From: a virus
Length of the DNA stretch: 64,000 nucleotides
Virus record (IMG/VR): IMGVR_UViG_3300027917_000021
Location: 1-64,000 of that record
Reading direction: 5' to 3' (one strand)
Shown: positions 29,385 to 36,711 of the stretch, piece by piece
How the letters are laid out: every line of letters starts with the position of its first letter
Numbering within the stretch: the first letter of the stretch is position 1
The notes under the pieces: model-generated
Seen by the model: only the letters and a program-made list of their open reading frames with translations
What the model was told of the DNA's origin: nothing
Databases searched by the model: none
Made by a program: the position numbers and the translations under genes

Positions 29385-29506
29385 CGAGCAGAGCAGGGCA
29401 AGGATTTGATGCCTTCATGCCGCGATTAACTGACTTGACAAGTAATCATCTTGTCTCGACACCCTTGACCTAATTCGGCAACCCTCACCCTGTGCTCGGT
29501 TATTTA
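29385..29506 (-). promoter_or_regulatory. Repeated leader hairpin element, copy 1
   Basis: Minus strand CCGAGCACAGGGTGAGG near the 5' side pairs with CCTTGCCCTGCTCTGCTCG at the 3' side, around a variable insert. Related copies lie at 31493-31560 and 31755-31778, always before a small gene. Confidence 0.5.
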
Positions 29507-29585
29507 AAGTGGAATCTTTCATATGACTGTCCGCCGTTCGACCTTTCTCGGGGCTGATTTAATTATACTAAGATTCCACCATATT

Positions 29586-29600
29586 TCTATTCTTATTCCC
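29586..29600 (-). promoter_or_regulatory. Class B promoter motif
   Basis: Minus strand GGGAATAAGAATAGA upstream of the leader element at 29385-29506. Confidence 0.6.
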
Positions 29601-29602
29601 TA

Positions 29603-29890
29603 TTACCACCCCAGTTTTTCCGGTAGTCGCTGTTTTACTTCTTCCAATGAATAAAATTTTGAAGCATGGTCAAGATATTGTTTTTTAGCTGCTTCTTCCA
29701 TTGTGGGTCCACCCTTATCGATGAAGTCGGATTCTTCATCATCAATTTCATTATTAAGCTCTTCACGAATTTCCTGTAATAATGCTAATTTTTGATCTCT
29801 ATCCAGTTGATTCAGGATATCATACATACAGACAGATACGTTTGCTATTATGTCAGTAGTAAATTCAAATGTAGTCATTAACAATTCCAT
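29603..29890 (-). CDS. Hypothetical acidic protein, 95 aa
   Basis: Start overlaps the upstream stop (TAATG). Helical, Asp/Glu-rich (ALLQEIREELNNEIDDEESDF). No family recognised. Confidence 0.7.
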   Translation of the reverse strand: MELLMTTFEFTTDIIANVSVCMYDILNQLDRDQKLALLQEIREELNNEIDDEESDFIDKGGPTMEEAAKKQYLDHASKFYSLEEVKQRLPEKLGW

Positions 29891-30189
29891 TATAAATTTT
29901 CCTTGCCACTAGTATACGTAAACTTCTCTGGTCCTCTCCATATATCGCTTTTACCGGGCTTGTAGTTGTCCCACTCTTCCACCTGGATATGTGCTCGCAC
30001 CCACTCTTCACCATACTTCATAATCGCATATTTAATCAACTCACATGATTCTTTATGCCCTTTAACCACGTGTCCACCACAGTGGGCACACCAATGGCTC
30101 CGAGTGTTTCCGTAGGCAGAAAGTGCCATTTGAAACCAGTCTGCTTCACCTTTCTTTTGGCGAAATCCGATACTCTTTTTTGTTGCCAT
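29890..30189 (-). CDS. Small Cys/His protein, 99 aa
   Basis: AAAGGAGG before the ATG. Zinc-site candidate WCAHCGGHVVKGHKESC near 33-49, then amphipathic helix and aromatic tail. Function unknown. Confidence 0.7.
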   Translation of the reverse strand: MATKKSIGFRQKKGEADWFQMALSAYGNTRSHWCAHCGGHVVKGHKESCELIKYAIMKYGEEWVRAHIQVEEWDNYKPGKSDIWRGPEKFTYTSGKENL

Positions 30190-30239
30190 TTTAAACCTCC
30201 TTTTGTTTTATATAGGCAAAAAATAGTTATATGTTTCCA

Positions 30240-30407
30240 TCACTTTTCCTTCCCACAACGAATACATTTACGTTTGCGTGGTATAAAAAGCGTTGTCAAA
30301 ACATAAAAAATCTCTGCAGCCGGACTACCACAATGAGGGTCAGAAATTATTTTCCATTTGTGCCAACCAATTTTGCATTTCCAGTTTGTTGTCAATGGAT
30401 TTCTCAT
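30240..30407 (-). CDS. Small zinc-motif protein, 55 aa
   Basis: ATG coupled to the upstream stop (ATGA) with AAAGGA. Pattern WKCKIGWHKWKI...PHC...RKCIRCGKEK, a common small phage zinc protein layout. Too short for routine gene calls. Confidence 0.6.
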   Translation of the reverse strand: MRNPLTTNWKCKIGWHKWKIISDPHCGSPAAEIFYVLTTLFIPRKRKCIRCGKEK

Positions 30408-30772
30408 TTACTTTCCTTTAACTCTTTTAATCTTTCAATAATGCATGGTTTTTCACTATGATAATGTGTTTGGCAATATCCATGATGGTCATAAACACAT
30501 GGATCATCATCAACGAATATATCAATTATTTCATTTAAAAAATCATTTAACCGCTTATTTTCAGCTTCCAGTTTATCAAGCCGCTCAACGTGGTTACTTA
30601 TATGATTTAAATTAGCAGTTGTGGAGATATTACATATCTCACCATCTACCTCAATATCTACACTGCCATCAGCATTTTCATGTTTGTGGCTTAATGTATA
30701 CTCTATTAATTTTTTTGAGGCATCTGGATTATCTAATATTTTTCTTAATTCCTGAGACATTCTTACTTTCAT
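30404..30772 (-). CDS. Hypothetical protein, 122 aa
   Basis: Contains a leucine-zipper-like helix (ERLDKLEAENKRLNDFLNEI) and a Cys/His-rich end (CVYDHHGYCQTHYHSEKPC). Overlaps the upstream stop by one base. Function unknown. Confidence 0.7.
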   Translation of the reverse strand: MKVRMSQELRKILDNPDASKKLIEYTLSHKHENADGSVDIEVDGEICNISTTANLNHISNHVERLDKLEAENKRLNDFLNEIIDIFVDDDPCVYDHHGYCQTHYHSEKPCIIERLKELKESK

Positions 30773-30960
30773 TACTCCCCCTTAAAATAAACCACTATGC
30801 ATTCAGATAAAGATTCATTGTAATTATAAGATTCTATTGTCAGTCTAAAGCCTGAACGCTCGGCTCCATGATCCACAAACCACTGATCTATTCTTGCAAC
30901 AAATTCCGAAGTTGTTTCTGATTCGTTCTTCTTAAACATCTTTTGTTTTAAAATACTCAT
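30772..30960 (-). CDS. Hypothetical protein, 62 aa
   Basis: Short alpha/beta protein (SEFVARIDQWFVDHGAE, CIVVYFKGE). Coupled to both neighbours by overlapping codons. Function unknown. Confidence 0.65.
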   Translation of the reverse strand: MSILKQKMFKKNESETTSEFVARIDQWFVDHGAERSGFRLTIESYNYNESLSECIVVYFKGE

Positions 30961-31259
30961 TTTTCTTCCAACTGCCGCTCACGGATTTCGGCGGCTTTGG
31001 TTATGGCTTGTTGGGGCGATTGGAACCCAATAACATGACCATCTTCATCGTGTACCCAATCATTGCCATCCTTAACAGCAAAACTTCCATCGGTGTAGCA
31101 TCCAATTTTTATCCCATGCTTCGGGAAGTATTCAAGCACGAGATAGCCGAAACATTCCAAAAAAGTAAAATTATGAAAATGAGCATACCCGTGCTCAGTC
31201 TTCATATACTCATAAAAGTCTTCCCAAAACTTCGGGAAGCGTCCACCGATTTCTTTCAT
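30957..31259 (-). CDS. Hypothetical protein, 100 aa
   Basis: ATG 31259 chosen because GGAGG precedes it. Aromatic N-terminal half (FWEDFYEYMKTEHGYAHFHNF), C-terminal QAITKAAEIRERQLEEK helix. Function unknown. Confidence 0.7.
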   Translation of the reverse strand: MKEIGGRFPKFWEDFYEYMKTEHGYAHFHNFTFLECFGYLVLEYFPKHGIKIGCYTDGSFAVKDGNDWVHDEDGHVIGFQSPQQAITKAAEIRERQLEEK

Positions 31260-31480
31260 TTGTCCTCCAACCAATTAACATAAGCCCTATCTTCATTATC
31301 ACCATCGTCAACCACAGAAATTTGTAATTTCGCACCACATCTACCCAAACAACGTACTTCATCGCCATCAAAATAATAACCGCCATTATCGTTTGGGTTT
31401 TCATCAGAGAAAACTTCTAAATCATTTCCGCAATTTGGGCATTGATCAAAATCTGATGGGATTTCATACCATTTTTTCAT
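31256..31480 (-). CDS. Zinc-ribbon-like protein, 74 aa
   Basis: Cys pairs CPNCGND and CLGRCG about 30 residues apart; acidic. SD GGAGGAATAG. The repeated hairpin leader ends right before this SD. Confidence 0.7.
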   Translation of the reverse strand: MKKWYEIPSDFDQCPNCGNDLEVFSDENPNDNGGYYFDGDEVRCLGRCGAKLQISVVDDGDNEDRAYVNWLEDK

Positions 31481-31492
31481 CTATTCCTCCAT

Positions 31493-31560
31493 TCGAGCAG
31501 AGCAGGGCAAGGTCATCTCGTCAACAAGCCGCCAACCCTCACCCTGTCGCTCGGTTATTT
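31493..31560 (-). promoter_or_regulatory. Repeated leader hairpin element, copy 2
   Basis: Same arms as copy 1 with a shorter insert. It ends 6 bases before the GGAGG of the 31256-31480 gene, so it could control translation. Confidence 0.5.
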
Positions 31561-31749
31561 AATTCTCTGGTTTACTGGCAAGACTATTGCCATCCATTCA
31601 GGTTTTTCACACTTACAACGGGTATAATGCTTCCCGCATTTATTACATTTTTTATAAATAAAATAATCGTTTCCGATACTGGCAAGCTTTTCATCTATAT
31701 CATCACAAACACATTCTGATAAATCATTTTGACATTTTGAACAAAACAT
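31555..31749 (-). CDS. Double zinc-motif protein, 64 aa
   Basis: Start MFCSKCQNDLSECVC chosen after AGGGGGTAATA. Second cluster CNKCGKHYTRCKC. Nucleic-acid or protein binding possible; function unknown. Confidence 0.65.
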   Translation of the reverse strand: MFCSKCQNDLSECVCDDIDEKLASIGNDYFIYKKCNKCGKHYTRCKCEKPEWMAIVLPVNQRIK

Positions 31750-31754
31750 TATTA

Positions 31755-31778
31755 CCCCCTCACCCTGTGCTCGGTTAT
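31755..31778 (-). promoter_or_regulatory. Repeated leader element, half copy 3
   Basis: Only the 5' arm (ACCGAGCACAGGGTGAGGG) is present and merges with the SD of the 31555-31749 gene. Confidence 0.4.
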
Positions 31779-31822
31779 CTTTTAATTTATCAACTAATTG
31801 ATCACTTGTCAAATGTTTTTAT

Positions 31823-32161
31823 TTACTCTACATAATCAATAATTTCCCAGGGACCCACTATAGGAATCCCTAGTTTTGTTAATATCTGCTCCCATTCTTT
31901 AAGAAGCGCGGAAACTTTGTTTTTATCTACTTCATAGCTTGTATAACCAATTGCTTCATATATATTGATATCGTCTGTCTGATTAGTGTTAAAATCATGA
32001 ATACCAAAGCGAGTTTCCAATCGACGTACGTCGATTTCATCATACAAACGCTCTACAAAATCTTCATCTTCCGGCATGATCCAGCGAATTGGGAGCTCAC
32101 AACGACGACTGGTGTCATCTGGGAAGTGAAATTCGAAAACAAATAAGGCTTTTGATGCCAT
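31823..32161 (-). CDS. Hypothetical protein, 112 aa
   Basis: Start MASKALFVFEFHF after AGGAGG. Contains an ACGTACGT palindrome in codons near residue 43 (32019-32036). Alpha/beta composition; no family recognised. Confidence 0.7.
   Translation of the reverse strand: MASKALFVFEFHFPDDTSRRCELPIRWIMPEDEDFVERLYDEIDVRRLETRFGIHDFNTNQTDDINIYEAIGYTSYEVDKNKVSALLKEWEQILTKLGIPIVGPWEIIDYVE
32019..32036. repeat. ACGTACGT-centred palindrome, 18 bp, inside a gene
   Basis: AATCGACGT/ACGTCGATT, perfect, in coding sequence, so it is unlikely to be only a terminator. Confidence 0.9.
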
Positions 32162-32179
32162 CACCGTTAACCTCCTTTT

Positions 32180-32698
32180 GTTGTTTGTATATTGCATAAA
32201 TACTGCATAAATATGCAATATTCTGTATATTTATGCATACCCAATTCTATAACAACTCAATATTAGTTTGTGAATTATATCCCAAGGCTTATTATTATGT
32301 GGTTATAGAATAGCTTTTTTCATTATATTGACTCTTTTTTATAAAGCCTTATTTTTATTGTAATTAGGCCTGTATTTGCGTAAAACGTTGTTTTTATTTG
32401 ACGTACGTCAAAAAAGTGTTAAAAAAGAGTGATTTTCCCGAGACAGGAACTAAGAAACATATAATTATAAAGTATTATATTTAAATTATATATATATCTA
32501 TATCTATACTAAATTGTATTGTATATTTTTTTGTATAAAGGGTAAATCAGAGATTCACCCTTGGTTAAAGTCATTTAACCTTTGGTATGACTGATATCAG
32601 CCATATATTCTCATCTAGTCGATGTATGTCAAATATGACGTATATCGTATCTATCTGCGGCCAATTGTATTTAGTTATTATCATAGGAACAGTCGTTA
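32180..32698. other. AT-rich intergenic region with short repeats
   Basis: About 520 bases without a gene. It holds three or four copies of GCATAAATA in both orientations (32195-32245), a 16-bp ACGTACGT palindrome (32397-32412), a very AT-rich block (32460-32540) and a GGTTAAA/TTTAACC hairpin near 32563. The combination would suit a replication origin or regulatory region; neither is shown. Confidence 0.4.
32397..32412. repeat. ACGTACGT-centred palindrome, 16 bp
   Basis: TTTGACGT/ACGTCAAA, perfect, intergenic. Confidence 0.9.
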
Positions 32699-32866
32699 TT
32701 AATACGTGCGTTTTTTGCCCCATAAATCCCTGATTATTATAGTAGCATTCATGTTTGATGTATTATAGTCTATATTATATGCCCGGGTTGCAAATGCTAA
32801 GCCTTTGACAAGTCCAAGGTCATATAACTTTATCAAATAAGGTTGTGTAAAAAATCTTACTTTCAT
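32699..32866 (-). CDS. MK-strand mini-protein, 55 aa
   Basis: Starts MKVRFFTQPYLIK. A truncated copy of the same N-terminus (KIRFFNQPYLL then stop) is encoded just upstream at 32865-32911. Function unknown. Confidence 0.55.
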   Translation of the reverse strand: MKVRFFTQPYLIKLYDLGLVKGLAFATRAYNIDYNTSNMNATIIIRDLWGKKRTY

Positions 32867-32893
32867 AGATATAAATACAACAAATAGGGTTGA

Positions 32894-33079
32894 TTAAAGA
32901 ATCTTATTTTCAATATAAACTCCATAGATGTATTTATTATTAGTATTATCTGCGATAACACTAATGCCAATTTGCTTACGCCACTTATCTTCCCAGTATG
33001 TAAGACATCCCAGAGGACGGCCAACACGACCATAACACAACAAAATAGGGTTATTGAAAAAAACAATTTTCTGTTTCAT
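32894..33079 (-). CDS. MK-strand mini-protein, 61 aa
   Basis: GGAG before the ATG. Starts MKQKIVFFNNPILL; middle GRVGRPLGCLTYW. Similar N-terminus to its neighbours; function unknown. Confidence 0.6.
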   Translation of the reverse strand: MKQKIVFFNNPILLCYGRVGRPLGCLTYWEDKWRKQIGISVIADNTNNKYIYGVYIENKIL

Positions 33080-33107
33080 TGTACTCCTTAAAACAACAAA
33101 AATAAGG

Positions 33108-33329
33108 TTAAGGTTCAGCATCAACACGTACATTACGAGGCCATTGTGCTATTGATGTACCATTTACACGTGATGCCATTATTATTTTTTCATGTACATT
33201 ACGGATTACTTTGAATTGTTGGCGCTTTTGTAAATTTGTATAAATTTGCTTTTTTAAGTCTGCAAGTGGAAAGACATATAGTTTGTTAATAAATTTAAAT
33301 TTTCTTTGGTATTTTTTATTTAAAGTCAT
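33108..33329 (-). CDS. MK-strand mini-protein, 73 aa
   Basis: ATG coupled to the upstream stop (ATGA). Lys-rich start, then RKFKFINKLYVFPL and KVIRNVHEKIIMASRVNG. Function unknown. Confidence 0.6.
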   Translation of the reverse strand: MTLNKKYQRKFKFINKLYVFPLADLKKQIYTNLQKRQQFKVIRNVHEKIIMASRVNGTSIAQWPRNVRVDAEP

Positions 33330-33532
33330 GTTTCCCAAGCATAAAGGACATTAGCTAAATACGCAGGACTAGTCCTCCAAATTTTCATTTTTCTCGACTC
33401 ACACACATGTACCTGTGTAAACACTTGTCCAATTGGACCCCAGGTCATACGTGCTACCGGATCTTCTTGTGTGGGTATGTTGGTATATTTCTCTAAAAGC
33501 AAATATGGCACGTTAAAGAATCTTATTCGCAT
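33326..33532 (-). CDS. MK-strand mini-protein, 68 aa
   Basis: AAGGA before the ATG. Starts MRIRFFNVPYLLLEKY; contains ARMTWGPIGQVF, close to YITFAPIGRSC in the next gene. Paralogue of 33563-33778. Confidence 0.65.
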   Translation of the reverse strand: MRIRFFNVPYLLLEKYTNIPTQEDPVARMTWGPIGQVFTQVHVCESRKMKIWRTSPAYLANVLYAWET

Positions 33533-33562
33533 AATGTGTCCTTATCATATCTGATCCTTTTC

Positions 33563-33778
33563 TCAGCTAAACATCGCATAAACTAGAAAAAGTCGAGTGT
33601 ATACTAAAATAGGATTCTTTATACTTCCATAATCGTGTTTTGCACAAGAACGCCCAATAGGAGCAAAAGTTATATAAACAATAGAATCTTTTCTTATATC
33701 AATAAAATTTTTTGTAAAGAGATTATTTTTTCCAATCTCATCAACTAAAAGTGGAACGTTAAAAAAGCGTATCTTCAT
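33563..33778 (-). CDS. MK-strand mini-protein, 71 aa
   Basis: Starts MKIRFFNVPLLVDE, sharing its first residues with the gene at 33326-33532. Overlaps the upstream gene by 20 bases; TAGGA before the ATG. Function unknown. Confidence 0.65.
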   Translation of the reverse strand: MKIRFFNVPLLVDEIGKNNLFTKNFIDIRKDSIVYITFAPIGRSCAKHDYGSIKNPILVYTRLFLVYAMFS

Positions 33779-33971
33779 AATGTGGTCCTATGATATCAAA
33801 TATTAATATTTCTTCGAATACATATTGTCCCGCAAGGGTACCGGGAATTAAAGATAACAGGGATCGTTGAACTCCGATAGTGCGATTATTGATATTGAGA
33901 AGATAATATTTTGGATCATCATAAATTTTGTTTATTATGTGAGGATTTGTAAACAAGTTTACTGATCTCAT
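33759..33971 (-). CDS. MK-strand mini-protein, 70 aa
   Basis: Start MRSVNLFTNPHIINK after GGAGAATT. Contains RTIGVQRSLLSLIPG. Function unknown. Confidence 0.6.
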   Translation of the reverse strand: MRSVNLFTNPHIINKIYDDPKYYLLNINNRTIGVQRSLLSLIPGTLAGQYVFEEILIFDIIGPHYEDTLF

Positions 33972-34155
33972 AATTCTCCAGAGTATATAATTTATCTGTA
34001 TAAGGCGCATCGCTCAGATCTATCGGCTCAACAGATACCAAATTATTACCTAATAGATTTCTTTTGCTGAGCTCCGTTATAGTTTTTATTAGGGCAAATC
34101 TCCATGCCTCACTGCGAGCCATGATAAATCTGCCATGAATTATTTTAGTTTTCAT
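33919..34155 (-). CDS. MK-strand mini-protein, 78 aa
   Basis: Starts MKTKIIHGRFIMARSEAW; helical middle. AAGG before the ATG; overlaps the downstream gene by 53 bases. Function unknown. Confidence 0.6.
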   Translation of the reverse strand: MKTKIIHGRFIMARSEAWRFALIKTITELSKRNLLGNNLVSVEPIDLSDAPYTDKLYTLENYEISKLVYKSSHNKQNL

Positions 34156-34337
34156 ATAATTACCTTATATTTGTATTTTTGTCCAACCTTATCATATGAT
34201 ACAATACGTTGTACAGTAGTAGTAAATGCACCATTTCTGTATTTAATCTTGGCAGGTTTTTGTAATTCTTTTGACATGTATCTCCAAATGCTATCATATT
34301 CCATGAGTATTGTATGTGTTACTATTTTAAATTTCAT
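34152..34337 (-). CDS. MK-strand mini-protein, 61 aa
   Basis: Starts MKFKIVTHTILMEYDS within the end of the upstream gene. Basic C-terminus (VGQKYKYKVII). Function unknown. Confidence 0.55.
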   Translation of the reverse strand: MKFKIVTHTILMEYDSIWRYMSKELQKPAKIKYRNGAFTTTVQRIVSYDKVGQKYKYKVII

Positions 34338-34599
34338 CTTTGTATTTAATATTGCCTTTTTTATCTTTGTATTTAATATTACCTTTTTTATCATATATCA
34401 TGCGTATTTTACCGGTATTTGTTTCAACTGCTACATATTCAGTAGCTAAAACAGCAAAAATGTCAAAAGCAGTTTCGTCTTCTTTATATGCATGATGTGG
34501 TTGGTATTGTAATTGTCCCACAATCATATTAATAACATCATCATCATGTACTTCTTTTGATTCAAAAAAGAAAATATATGGATCTATATTAACTTTCAT
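34327..34599 (-). CDS. MK-strand mini-protein with duplicated tail, 90 aa
   Basis: Starts MKVNIDPYIFFFESKEV, ATG coupled to the upstream stop. The C-terminus repeats KKGNIKYKD twice, from a 27-base tandem duplication near 34330-34391. Function unknown. Confidence 0.6.
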   Translation of the reverse strand: MKVNIDPYIFFFESKEVHDDDVINMIVGQLQYQPHHAYKEDETAFDIFAVLATEYVAVETNTGKIRMIYDKKGNIKYKDKKGNIKYKDEI

Positions 34600-34805
34600 T
34601 CTAGTACCTGGTACATTTGACGTACGTCAGAATTGTGAGTAGCCATCATATGAGGCTTTAATTTTGTAGTTAATACTATATCCAGATATCTTTGAATCCC
34701 ATCATTTTCACCTATAGTATAACAACTAATATAATCATAACCACTGCCAGCAAATATTTCTGCACGATATAACATAAAAAAGCCTCTTACGAATTTAACT
34801 TCCAT
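34596..34805 (-). CDS. MK-strand mini-protein, 69 aa
   Basis: Starts MEVKFVRGFFMLYRAEI. A 12-bp TGACGT/ACGTCA palindrome (34618-34629) lies in its last codons. Function unknown. Confidence 0.6.
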   Translation of the reverse strand: MEVKFVRGFFMLYRAEIFAGSGYDYISCYTIGENDGIQRYLDIVLTTKLKPHMMATHNSDVRQMYQVLE

Positions 34806-35134
34806 AATTGTTCTCTGATATGGTTGATATAGTTTTCTGTTTTACGTATACTGCCACGTGCTGCAGGACGTACGATAGGAATAAAAGAAATGCCCTCATT
34901 GCTAAGGGCATTCTGCACTTTGTTGCCCATGACTACTATTGGCATAGTAGAGCTACGGATTGTTTCGCGCTGTGCCTCATCCTCAAACCAATTGGCAAAT
35001 TTACAATGATCAGGATTTATTCCAACTGCACGCAGAGCACGAAACAGAGTTTTCGCACAAAGAATACCATCTTTCCACGTCCCTTCCATTTCAATGGCTC
35101 TGTTGCTTCTTTTTTCTCCAACAAATAATATCAT
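34787..35134 (-). CDS. Possible uracil-DNA-glycosylase-like protein
   Basis: 115 residues. MILFVGEKRSNRA at the start, KFANWFED, PIVVMGNKVQNALSNEGI and VRPAARGSIRKTENYI resemble a compact phage branch of the UDG superfamily (substrate-pocket start, NW, and late HP(A)xRG-type motif). Catalytic residues are not certain. Confidence 0.5.
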   Translation of the reverse strand: MILFVGEKRSNRAIEMEGTWKDGILCAKTLFRALRAVGINPDHCKFANWFEDEAQRETIRSSTMPIVVMGNKVQNALSNEGISFIPIVRPAARGSIRKTENYINHIREQLWKLNS

Positions 35135-35421
35135 GTGATTCTTTGCTCCTCTATCGCTGAAAAATCTTCATTGAATACATAATGCACAGTCAAATGGTCA
35201 GTACATACACATGCATATTGCTCTGCCCGGGAAATCAGATATTGTTCATTATCCGAATAAGAAAGAATAATATCTTCGTTACCATCTTCTTCCAAAAATT
35301 TTTGAATCCGAGTGAGATGACGCATACTTGTACCCTCAGCGCCGGCCGGATCTTCACCACGATTTTCTGCAGCTTGCTTTTTCAATTGGTTTAATATTTC
35401 ATCAAACTTATCGTTTTCCAT
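35131..35421 (-). CDS. Hypothetical acidic protein, 96 aa
   Basis: ATG 35421 chosen for AAAGGA spacing. Helical N-terminus (FDEILNQLKKQAAENRG), then mixed. Function unknown. Confidence 0.65.
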   Translation of the reverse strand: MENDKFDEILNQLKKQAAENRGEDPAGAEGTSMRHLTRIQKFLEEDGNEDIILSYSDNEQYLISRAEQYACVCTDHLTVHYVFNEDFSAIEEQRIT

Positions 35422-35704
35422 ATTCATCCTTTCCGAAAGAATCCTTCATATCTTTTATAAGCTGTTCCATATCTTTTTCTGAGTCGATTGAATATTTACT
35501 TTTTTTATAAATTTGTTTTTTGTGATAGAGGAATTCTGATTGGCAATGATTGCAAATGAGTTTGCCACCGGTCTTTTTTATTTTTTGTAAAGAATTTATT
35601 AAAATTAAATGGGCTATAAACCCACCAAAAATTCCTTTTGTATGAATGATCAATTCACGATGACAATTAGGGCAAATGATCCCTGATTCAGTAGTTAATT
35701 TCAT
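35408..35704 (-). CDS. Zinc-ribbon protein, 98 aa
   Basis: AAAGGAG before the ATG. CPNCHREL and CNHCQSEF flank a short hydrophobic stretch (GGFIAHLILINSL); Lys-rich tail. A membrane-proximal zinc ribbon is possible. Confidence 0.7.
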   Translation of the reverse strand: MKLTTESGIICPNCHRELIIHTKGIFGGFIAHLILINSLQKIKKTGGKLICNHCQSEFLYHKKQIYKKSKYSIDSEKDMEQLIKDMKDSFGKDEYGKR

Positions 35705-35725
35705 AGTAAACTCCTTTATAATCAT

Positions 35726-35739
35726 TTATCTTATACCAT
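35726..35739 (-). promoter_or_regulatory. Class B promoter motif
   Basis: Minus strand ATGGTATAAGATAA, about 20 bases before the ATG at 35704. Confidence 0.6.
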
Positions 35740-35743
35740 AAAG

Positions 35744-35768
35744 AAAAAGGCCCATTTTCATGGACCTT
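35744..35768 (-). terminator. Rho-independent terminator
   Basis: AAGGTCC/GGGCCTT hairpin then TTTTTC; contains the stop codon of the 122-residue gene. Confidence 0.7.
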
Positions 35769-36126
35769 CGAGTACTGCTGCGCGGTTGTACAGTTTTTGG
35801 ACAAGTTGTCGGCAGATATTTTCATAGGCATCCCTAAAGGGTATAACATTGTCCCATGATGCATTGAGAACCGTGAATAATTTCATGTATTTCCACCAGA
35901 TTGTCCACAAACCGCTAAATATATTGGATTGTGGATCTGTCCCAAATACATTGTCAGCTACCGAGTATGCTTCTCCAAATTGATGGCGTGAATATTGTGT
36001 GAAATCCTTTATTTGACGGTCAGGAATAAACTCGATATAATCATCTGTATGCAGATAAAATTCTATGAGTTCTTTTTTACCTTTTTCTATCAAATAATTG
36101 ATTGCCGTTATATCTTTCATAGACAT
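35758..36126 (-). CDS. Hypothetical protein, 122 aa
   Basis: Overlaps the upstream stop. Trp/Phe-rich (SGLWTIWWKYMKLFTVLNASWDN), probably soluble. No family recognised. Confidence 0.7.
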   Translation of the reverse strand: MSMKDITAINYLIEKGKKELIEFYLHTDDYIEFIPDRQIKDFTQYSRHQFGEAYSVADNVFGTDPQSNIFSGLWTIWWKYMKLFTVLNASWDNVIPFRDAYENICRQLVQKLYNRAAVLEGP

Positions 36127-36398
36127 CGCTCGGTTTCCTTTCTTAGTTGTTGAATGGTTTTACCTGTTCTTAAACTTGTTCTGACATACCATTTTTCATG
36201 TTCCTGATCTAATTTGTATTGAATATGATTTATCCAACGATTTGCAAGGAGAAATACTTTAGAAGGATCTTTGTATTTGTCAGAGAGTTTTCCAATTACA
36301 ACTAAATGGAGATAACGATACTTTAGATATATACAGATACCCCACACCCAAAAATAGAAATTCATTATGGATTTTATTAAAATTTTAAGTAATTGCAT
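36117..36398 (-). CDS. Membrane-anchored basic protein, 93 aa
   Basis: TTAGGAGG before the ATG. N-terminal hydrophobic region (12-35), then a Lys/Arg-rich helical domain. Function unknown. Confidence 0.7.
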   Translation of the reverse strand: MQLLKILIKSIMNFYFWVWGICIYLKYRYLHLVVIGKLSDKYKDPSKVFLLANRWINHIQYKLDQEHEKWYVRTSLRTGKTIQQLRKETERCL

Positions 36399-36420
36399 AT
36401 TACCTCCTAAGTAATGTATA

Positions 36421-36433
36421 TTGTTCTTATGCC
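36421..36433 (-). promoter_or_regulatory. Class B promoter motif
   Basis: Minus strand GGCATAAGAACAA, 22 bases before the ATG at 36398; overlaps the stop of the upstream gene. Confidence 0.65.
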
Positions 36434-36651
36434 AAATTAATGACTTTTATTGGACGCTTTGAATATTTTAAATCTGTACGTTTCAATCTTCGTGTCATAA
36501 AGACGAGTTGTGGTGGTTTTGTTTCGTCACCTTTAAAGTCCTTAACAATACGATACCGTTTACTCATTTTAATATCATTGATGGAATAAACGCTGTGCCG
36601 TGGTGCATGATCAAGAAATTGCATTCTTATTATATTAACTTTCATTTGCAT
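36427..36651 (-). CDS. MK-strand mini-protein, 74 aa
   Basis: AGGAGA before the ATG. Starts MQMKVNIIRMQFLD; basic. Function unknown. Confidence 0.65.
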   Translation of the reverse strand: MQMKVNIIRMQFLDHAPRHSVYSINDIKMSKRYRIVKDFKGDETKPPQLVFMTRRLKRTDLKYSKRPIKVINLA

Positions 36652-36676
36652 AAAATCTCCTATTTTGATATTATAT

Positions 36677-36705
36677 TTGTCTTATCCCAAATAATTTTGT
36701 ATATT
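36677..36705 (+). promoter_or_regulatory. Overlapping divergent promoters (class A plus, class B minus)
   Basis: Plus strand TTGTCT (36677) and TATATT (36700), 17-base spacer, 6 bases to the ATG. The -35 region read backward is GGGATAAGACAA (36677-36688), a class B core for the minus gene at 36651. Confidence 0.7.
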
Positions 36706-36711
36706 TGTGCT

